From Metaphire vulgaris (taxonomy: Eukaryota; Annelida; Clitellata; Crassiclitellata; Megascolecidae), in the NCBI GenBank assembly GCA_018105865.1, contig CM030848.1:3042501-3106500 (forward strand): a DNA stretch of 64,000 nt, given 5' to 3'. The notes under the pieces are model-generated. The model did no database searches, was not told where the DNA came from, and saw only the letters and a program-made list of their open reading frames with translations. Numbering within the stretch: the first letter of the stretch is position 1; each line of letters begins with the position of its first letter. Positions 57,990-64,000 of this stretch are shown here, piece by piece. The position numbers and the translations under genes were made by a program.

Positions 57990-58109
57990 CTAATTATTAT
58001 TATTATTATTATTAAACAAGCCAATTTATATAGAGCAGTAAACATGAATATACAGTAGTTCAAAATCAAACTTTTACTAGTAGTAGTAGTAGTAGTAGTA
58101 GTAGTAGGC

Positions 58110-58159
<50 letters not shown>

Positions 58160-58278
58160 CTTATCTGCCTTAGCCTTTAGTATAGTAGACTACTTATCCG
58201 CCTTAGCTTGGAATCTTTGGACTACTAATACTACTACTACTAGTAGCCAGCAGCAGTAGTAGTAGTAGCAGCAGCAGC

Positions 58279-58339
<61 letters not shown>

Positions 58340-58402
58340 TAATAATAGTAGCAGCAGTAGTAGTAGTAGTAGTAGTAGTAGTTGTTGTTGTTGTTGTTGT
58401 AG
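57990..58402 (+). repeat. (GTA)n / (TTA)n compound microsatellite
   Basis: Runs at 57993-58014 (ATT), 58078-58160 and 58254-58400 (GTA, with GCA and GTT variants). A unit CTTATCYGCCTTAGC occurs near 58160 and 58193 (and CTAAGGCGGATAAG at 57959), so part of the block is duplicated and inverted. Confidence 0.9.
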
Positions 58403-58695
58403 TAGTGGCAGGCTATAGTAGATAGAATAGTAGTTGCAGTAGTAGTATATATGGTGAATAAATTGCAATAAAAGTGGCAGGTGTCCCATTTCGAACGCTA
58501 TAGAGCGGAATGAAGACAGACTGTATTGACTATTCTAGTAGGATGTGAAGCAATAAAGATGATGACGAACGGAAATGTGTTTTTCTTCAGAGAATTTATT
58601 CATTGCGCTGAAAATTTTGCATATTTATTCACCGACTGTTCAATACTCCTTCCATTGGTTTCTGTCACTCATCGAATCAAGTTTATAATTTTTTT

Positions 58696-58894
58696 CTATA
58701 AAACCTGTGATATTATTCACGATGTATTTACTATATATATATACATATATATATACATGTCCGCCATATAATTAGTAGGTATGTGATCATATATATCTCT
58801 ATAAAACCTGTGATATTATTTACGATGTACTTACTATATATATATGTATATATACATGTCCGCCATATATATATAGTGAGTATGTGAGTATATT

Positions 58895-58964
<70 letters not shown>

Positions 58965-58965
58965 T
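58696..58965 (+). repeat. 103-bp tandem duplication and (AT)n
   Basis: CTATAAAACCTGTGATATT at 58696 and 58799 with the same following TACATGTCCGCCATATA; an (AT)n tract at 58898-58962 follows. Confidence 0.9.
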
Positions 58966-59079
58966 AGGTGAGTGAGCGAAATGGGTTTAGAAAGAATGCT
59001 TTCTTTATTATTTTGAAAGCATAAACATAATAATGTCTCCATAAAACGTATATCTTAAACCTAATCAGACTCATCATCA

Positions 59080-59490
59080 TCATCATTAATATCATATATA
59101 TAATGCCATCTCCACAGTTTTCTGCCATTCTTTCCTGTCCGTTGCTCTGTGACTAAGATCCTGTAAACTGCTTCCACACCATTCTTCAATATCATCACAC
59201 CATTCCTTGTGTGGTCTCCCTCTCTTATTGGCACCCTCCATTATTCCAAACATTAGAGCTTTGATCTTTCTGTCCTCTTTCATTCTTTGGAGTTTCCTTT
59301 GTTTTACTATTTTCCAGCATGGTTTGTTTGGGCTGAATTCTCCTGTATAGTTCTTCATTTGTGATTTTTCTGACCCATCCGATTCGTAGTATTTTCTATA
59401 AATTTTCTTTCAAAGGCTAGTATTTTTCTTTCCAGGTCTTTGGTGATGGTCCATCTTCGCATCCATATAAAAATGAAGATACAGGTTTGT
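59080..59490 (-). pseudogene. RTE-like LINE, C-terminal end
   Basis: Minus strand: LYGCEDGPSPKTWKEKY, then ERMKEDRKIKALMFGIMEGA, NKRGRPHKEWCDDIEEWCG and SLQDLSHRATDRKEWQKTV, the C-terminus of endonuclease-reverse transcriptase LINEs. Open for 88 codons at the end, frame broken upstream. Confidence 0.8.
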
Positions 59491-59643
59491 ATTTTAATCA
59501 TCAATTTCTTTTCCAGATCTTATCCATTGCCAAAATAACTGCATTGGAATTAATCATTAATTTCTAATTAAGATCAAAATAGCGTACTTGTGACAGTCGA
59601 CGATAAAATCCACTCACAATTTCTTATAATATTTGTGAATAGG

Positions 59644-59968
59644 CAGTGGTGGTTCCAAGAATTCTTGGTGGGAGATGCTATGAATGAATTTTTAGGGAGT
59701 TGGTGGGAGGGTGAAATGAAATTTTGAAAAGGTTGACAAGAGAAAAAAGGTCATTAACTGTGTTTTGCCCGGTAAATGTGTATAAAACTTCCAGAAAAAA
59801 GCTGATAAGCAAAAAAGGTCATCAGCTCTGTTTTGTATAAAAATGCCTGGCGGACATGTAGAGGCGTAACGACTCGCACTGCTAAATCCTCTGAAACTAT
59901 GAAAAGCAAAAAGAAAAAAAGCTCGCTGGGGATGCATCCACGGTCACCCCAAAGTGGAACCGCGACTG
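59644..59968. mobile_element. hAT-like MITE, inverted copy of the 5102 family
   Basis: CAGTGGTGGTTCCAAGAATT left and GTGGAACCGCGACTG right; flanks TGAATAGG (59636-59643) and TGAATAGA (59969-59976), 7 of 8. The internal order is the reverse complement of 5102-5388. Confidence 0.8.
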
Positions 59969-59976
59969 TGAATAGA

Positions 59977-60329
59977 GCTATTGTGAAATTGCTTACTATC
60001 ACACGTCAATGCATAAGAAATCCGCTGCCTTTCGCGCAGGGATATTTGTACACCCACTTAACACCCCCAATTTGAAACCGACACCACCAACACCACCAAT
60101 ATTAGCTACGCAACACCCCCAATTTTATCTACGGGATGATCTCTTTTTGCTTGTCAGACTTTTTGGGCAGGGGACCCCAGAATCTACGGACACCCCAAAA
60201 TTGATAATCCTATAAATAACCCTGCTTTCGCGTACCTCCTGGAAACTCCCTCCCCATGGGGTAGAGGTACCGCCGTTTGGGAACCACTGGGCTTAAGCAA
60301 CGAAAACGCCGAACTGAAAAAAGCTCTGG
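59977..60329. other. Unassigned spacer
   Basis: C-rich CACCACCAACACC stretch near 60080. Probably another MITE relic (GGGAACCACTGGGC at 60278). No gene. Confidence 0.3.
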
Positions 60330-60745
60330 AAAACAAAAGAATCAGTAAGAACACCTGCTGGAAACTAGTTAAAGCACTAGTGTGGCCCATAGCCACCTAC
60401 GACTGTGAAAGCTGGAAGTTGAAGAAGACATATGCGAAGAGGATGTTAGCCTTTGAAAACAAATATTTCCGGAAATGTACGCAGATTCCTTGGACTGCTA
60501 AGATGACCAACGAAGCAATTTGGTCAAAACGTGGAGAAGAACTATAGTGCTATTACAGCAAGTGAAGACATGAGAATTTTGCTACTTCGGTCAAATACTT
60601 CATCAAGAGAAACTGAGCATCGATGATCGAACGGACTATATCATAAGTGGATTAACATCAGGACAAAGACATAAATGGAGACCAGCAATAGCCTGGATCG
60701 ACACCATTGGAGATTATGGCGAATGGACTAAACTCGCTCACGTCT
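60330..60745 (+). pseudogene. RTE-like LINE, C-terminal fragment
   Basis: 60360-60545 reads KLVKALVWPIATYDCESWKL, RMLAFENKYFRKCTQIPWTA and KMTNEAIW; a decayed continuation (FGQ..HQE, DRTDYI) follows with many stops. Same family as 17405-17755, without the GRPR end. Confidence 0.75.
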
Positions 60746-60839
60746 GATCATCATAGTCAGAGACAGGAAACATGGAGTTCAATTGTTCAATGTTCATCAC
60801 TGTGGTCAGCGTTCATCAGTGAAGGCGACCTAGAAACAG

Positions 60840-60890
60840 ATACAGATCTGAGATACAGATACTGATACAGATACAGATGCATATGCAGAT
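60840..60890 (+). repeat. (GATACA)n short repeat
   Basis: GATACAGATACTGATACAG units. Confidence 0.85.
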
Positions 60891-60993
60891 GGGTACCCAC
60901 GCACTAACTCAGATTCGTGTTTAGCTCTCTTCGTGAAGCATAAGTAATTGGACACAACATGGCAGGTATCTGCATATTTTAAGACCGTATATA

Positions 60994-61703
60994 TGTTACA
61001 GTGAAACTGTGAAACTAGTGATTTCACGAAATCCCTAGCACAGTTAGTGATTTCGTTAAGTCACCATTTAACTGAGTGATTTCATGAAAACTCTAGAGAT
61101 TTCCCGTATTTACTGAAAATGTGCTTCAGTTATTTCACGAAATCACTAACTTCGTTAAGAGTTGAATTCTTTAGATAAGATAGGCTTTACGACAACGCGG
61201 TGGTTTTGGGAGACTTTCTTTTTCTTGACACACGGATAGTAAGATTTGAAAAGTTCAACAGCTTCAATCGTGATGTTGGCATATTTTTGGCAAGGTGTTT
61301 TAACATCCTGTCACGGCCACCGTGATCCGTTGCTACGTGTGCTTTGCTAATGATGTCGTAGGTGTCTTCTATAGTAGAGCGAAGTAGAATAATCTGTCTT
61401 CGGGTGATTTTCTTTTCCTAATCAATTTCTCCACATCGCCACAGGTCAGTTCTTTGTACTTATTAAGAATATAGAAATTGGAGTATAGGTTTAGGCCCCT
61501 ATAACTACGACTTTATTATTAACATGCACAAGAAATTGAAGTATAACTATACGGTGTTCATATTTCAAGTTTACACTTACCTTTTTCTGACAGGCTTCAT
61601 ACTTTTCAAATAACTTCTTCCTAAATTCTTCCTCATAGCTCTCCTATGCAGACTGTGCCATTTTCAAACCTTAACTGTATGGCAGAATCGACAGGCCAGC
61701 TTG

Positions 61704-61752
<49 letters not shown>

Positions 61753-61995
61753 TATATATTGTCTATATGTTAGATGCTCAATAATTGCGATCAGTCACTG
61801 CCTTGACTAATAATACCAGGTGTCGTGTGTCAATCATTGTTTACTCTAACTGTTCTTTTCTATATTTTAACTGATCCATTCTTACCAGCTATATTAGTCG
61901 AAGTGCAGGGAGACAAGACCGACTTCCTGAACTCTAATACTCTTGGGATTTCGTATATTTACTAACTTCAGTTTTATTTTTTCAGAAATCACTAG

Positions 61996-62044
<49 letters not shown>

Positions 62045-62211
62045 TCACAGTTTCACTGAAACTTCAGTTTAAAACTTTATCAGTAAATACGTGAAATCCC
62101 TGGAGTATTTAGTGTTTTCATGAAATCACTAAGTGAAATGGTGACTTCACGAAATCACTAACTTTGCTAGGGATTTCGTGAGATCACTAGTTTCACAGTT
62201 TCACTGTAACA
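60994..62211 (-). mobile_element. Ginger-like transposon, copy 2, non-autonomous
   Basis: Ends TGTTACAGTGAAACTGTGAA and inverse TTCACAGTTTCACTGTAACA; inverted repeats of about 140 bp with GTGATTTCACGAAATCCCTA subrepeats; TATA at 60990-60993 and 62212-62215, a 4-bp duplication. TGT...ACA tips with 4-bp duplications fit Ginger-type transposons. On the minus strand it encodes MAQSA, stop, ESYEEEFRKKLFEKYEACQK (about 61590-61660), then a donor-like GTAAGTG, and the segment through DTYDII, HVATDHGGRDRMLKHL and IEAVELFKSY (61190-61450). It has the same internal deletion as copy 1, so both belong to one deleted subfamily. (AT)n tracts at 61707-61751 and 61996-62041 lie inside. Confidence 0.85.
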
Positions 62212-62215
62212 TATA

Positions 62216-62640
62216 TGTGTATAGTCTATGCGTAAAGTGGGTAAATCGTTTTAGAGCGAATCATTTGCAAGAATGTATAAAGTCCTCGTATATAACAGAT
62301 ACAGGGACACTGAAGTCGTGGGTGTGCTGGATACGCATTCTGGATCATCACTGATATTGATGAATTTCATCTATCTTTTCGTCTTTATTTTGTTTAATTT
62401 TCGCAGTTTATATCATGATATTTCATGAAATAGTGAAATTCCAAGCATTTAAACGCAGATAACTTCCAAATTACTTTCCAATTTCTTCGATGGTATTGAC
62501 TTTGTGACTCTCAATAAATGAATCCGGAAGATTGAGGTACCTGGGTATAGGACTTGTCTTTAGGAACCTTTTTATAGCTTAAACGGCTGTGGCGCCTTCT
62601 AGCAGGTTTACTTAGCCTTCTAGACCACTTGAAAAATTGA
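62216..62640. other. Unassigned AT-rich DNA
   Basis: Nothing recognised. Confidence 0.3.
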
Positions 62641-62650
62641 AATAATAATA

Positions 62651-62686
<36 letters not shown>

Positions 62687-62805
62687 TTCAGCAGGCATGC
62701 ATATGGGCAGCAAAATCATCAAGTTTCTTATGTGCTGAAAGTTCCGCGGAAGGCGATTGCGTTAAATCTCTGTCATGTCACGGATATTCGTTGTAGGAGA
62801 AAGGG

Positions 62806-62894
<89 letters not shown>
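62641..62894 (+). repeat. Two (TTA)n microsatellites
   Basis: 62641-62687 and 62808-62894, the second with about 28 perfect units. Confidence 0.96.
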
Positions 62895-62895
<1 letters not shown>

Positions 62896-63455
62896 GTTTA
62901 TACATTCTATTTGCTTCATTTGCCGAGACTGACCCCGCACGCTCGTCTCGGAACAGCCACAGCGTGAGAGCAACAGTCAGGGAGAATGGGCAGTTATCTC
63001 CTGTGATGAAAACACAGACAAATATTGGACATACAGTAATTGGTCACCTAAGATGCCTGCAATATTCGCTTTTAAACGGAACAACGGTCGGGTTTCTAGA
63101 CAGCATTTAGGAATTACACAAGCAGAGAGACAACAGTTCTCTTCCAAGAAAATAAGCAGATGTTCCGTTTAATTTGACATTGCCAATTTTACGGACTTCC
63201 GCATGACTATTTGGTGATATGTATTTTAAAAATTTCGTCTCTACATTCGCTGAAAATTTCTTGTATGTCTTTGACATTGTCGGCACTTTTGTCGGAAAGT
63301 CACGTCCCAATTTTTGTATCCTCTCTGGAATTTCAGGTAAACATGCGTCGCTACATATTGTCTCGATGTTTTTGCGAACACGAGACCTTTAAAAGACAAG
63401 CAATTTGCGATTACAGTATTCTGTCTACGAAGAGACTTTTTATATTTGTTCGAAG
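62895..63455. other. Unassigned DNA
   Basis: Several ORFs of 60-110 codons without recognised motifs. TCTCTCTGGAATTTCAG/GTAA near 63336 is a possible splice acceptor, but the following frames close quickly. Confidence 0.3.
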
Positions 63456-63559
63456 ATGAGGAAACCGTCAGACCTGATAAGCCTAATCCCGTTGAATTAT
63501 TCAGGCAACTGTCATTCAATGGCGAGGAACATGTTGACGAAACGCAGCTTCCGTCTCAG
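63456..63559 (+). CDS. Candidate internal coding exon
   Basis: The stretch between a pyrimidine-rich acceptor (TTTTTATATTTGTTCGAAG, ending 63455) and a good donor CAG/GTGAGC (63560) reads EETVRPDKPNPVELFRQLSF, then NGEEHVDETQLPSQ, with entry phase 1 and exit phase 0. The composition is protein-like (charged, proline, few low-complexity residues), but no family is recognised, and the frame also stays open beyond the donor to 63649. Weak but worth recording. Confidence 0.35.
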
Positions 63560-63654
63560 GTGAGCAGACGGACAGTCGAGACGGAAGCTGACATTGTCCG
63601 CTTGCAGACATGGAAAGCTCTTCGAACCCCCGGGAGCCAATTGCATTGACTGGC

Positions 63655-63655
63655 G

Positions 63656-63686
<31 letters not shown>

Positions 63687-63702
63687 TGCAACTGTTGCTG
63701 TA
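63655..63702 (+). repeat. (TGC)n microsatellite
   Basis: About 12 units with TGT variants. Confidence 0.95.
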
Positions 63703-64000
63703 ATTGTAAGGTCGTTAGAACCCTGCGGACTTCGATGCTAATTATAGAGACTTATGAAAATAAGATGAGACTCGCCGTGTCTGTTCATTTCGTGCCTTCG
63801 TCGCGTTTTATTATCCGTCGACGTTGTGTTGTAAAGGTGGCTTTTAGTCAACCAAATGTATGATAATACAGCAACAACAACGACGACAACAACAGGTACT
63901 AATCAAGGCGAAGTTATCGGCGTTGTTGAAATATCACTCGCTCTTAAAAAGTGCTTCGAATGAAGAGTAACTTTGCATTACACTATTCTAAAGGTTTCTA

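Noticed and set aside
62775..63110. 111-codon ORF with a long leucine run
   Set aside because: The leucine run is the (TTA)n microsatellite; the flanking residues show no domain.

Overview
This window reads as animal (metazoan) nuclear DNA, most like a marine invertebrate and possibly a lophotrochozoan such as a mollusc or annelid. The evidence is long AT-rich non-coding DNA, very long microsatellites, GT-AG splice-like signals, and many families of eukaryotic transposons (CR1/L2-like and RTE-like LINEs, hAT, Tc1/mariner, Helitron, Ginger-like, CACTA-like, a 5S-derived SINE). There is no bacterial gene organisation. The species assignment is an inference from family content, not a search result.

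Only one long, intact, complex-composition gene is visible: a 704-codon Mab-21-domain (cGAS-like nucleotidyltransferase fold) ORF at 39569-41683, probably spliced to a short 3' exon at 43158-43423. Two further small exon candidates (55221-55276, with a signal-peptide-like start; 63456-63559) have good splice signals but no recognised family. Almost everything else is transposon-derived or simple repeat.

Layout. 0.2-2.2 kb: a CACTA-like element with long inverted repeats, a 3-bp target duplication and a broken transposase-like gene, invaded by two MITEs. 2.2-5.4 kb: a stack of hAT-type elements with 8-bp target duplications and a small Helitron nested inside one. 5.4-7.0 kb: a CR1/L2-like LINE 3' end whose tail has grown into about 1 kb of (TAGAA)n. 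7-16.7 kb: mostly non-coding DNA, two tiny MITEs (one carrying telomere-like repeats), LINE tails and a 0.7-kb pyrimidine tract. 16.8-25.4 kb: RTE-like LINE remnants, a 5S-derived SINE, tRNA-derived SINEs and a 108-bp module present twice. 25.4-29 kb: nothing recognised. 29-31 kb: a deleted mariner sitting at the 5' end of a Helitron. 31-37 kb: mostly unassigned. 37.8-39.4 kb: a second Helitron immediately 5' of the Mab-21 gene. 44-48 kb: a second broken CACTA-like transposase, a third Helitron and an unassigned GC-rich block. 51.6-54 kb: a LINE reverse transcriptase split by a 1.46-kb hAT element. 55.5-62.2 kb: two Ginger-like elements in opposite orientation with RTE and hAT debris between them. 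62.2-64 kb: microsatellites and one weak exon.

The elements do not work together as a system; what they share is nesting order, which gives a relative history of insertions. The most informative points are the structural evidence that an uncharacterised multi-copy invertebrate protein family is carried by a CACTA-like transposon, the paired Ginger-like elements, the Mab-21 gene with duplicated 5' flank, and the precisely bounded nested insertions.
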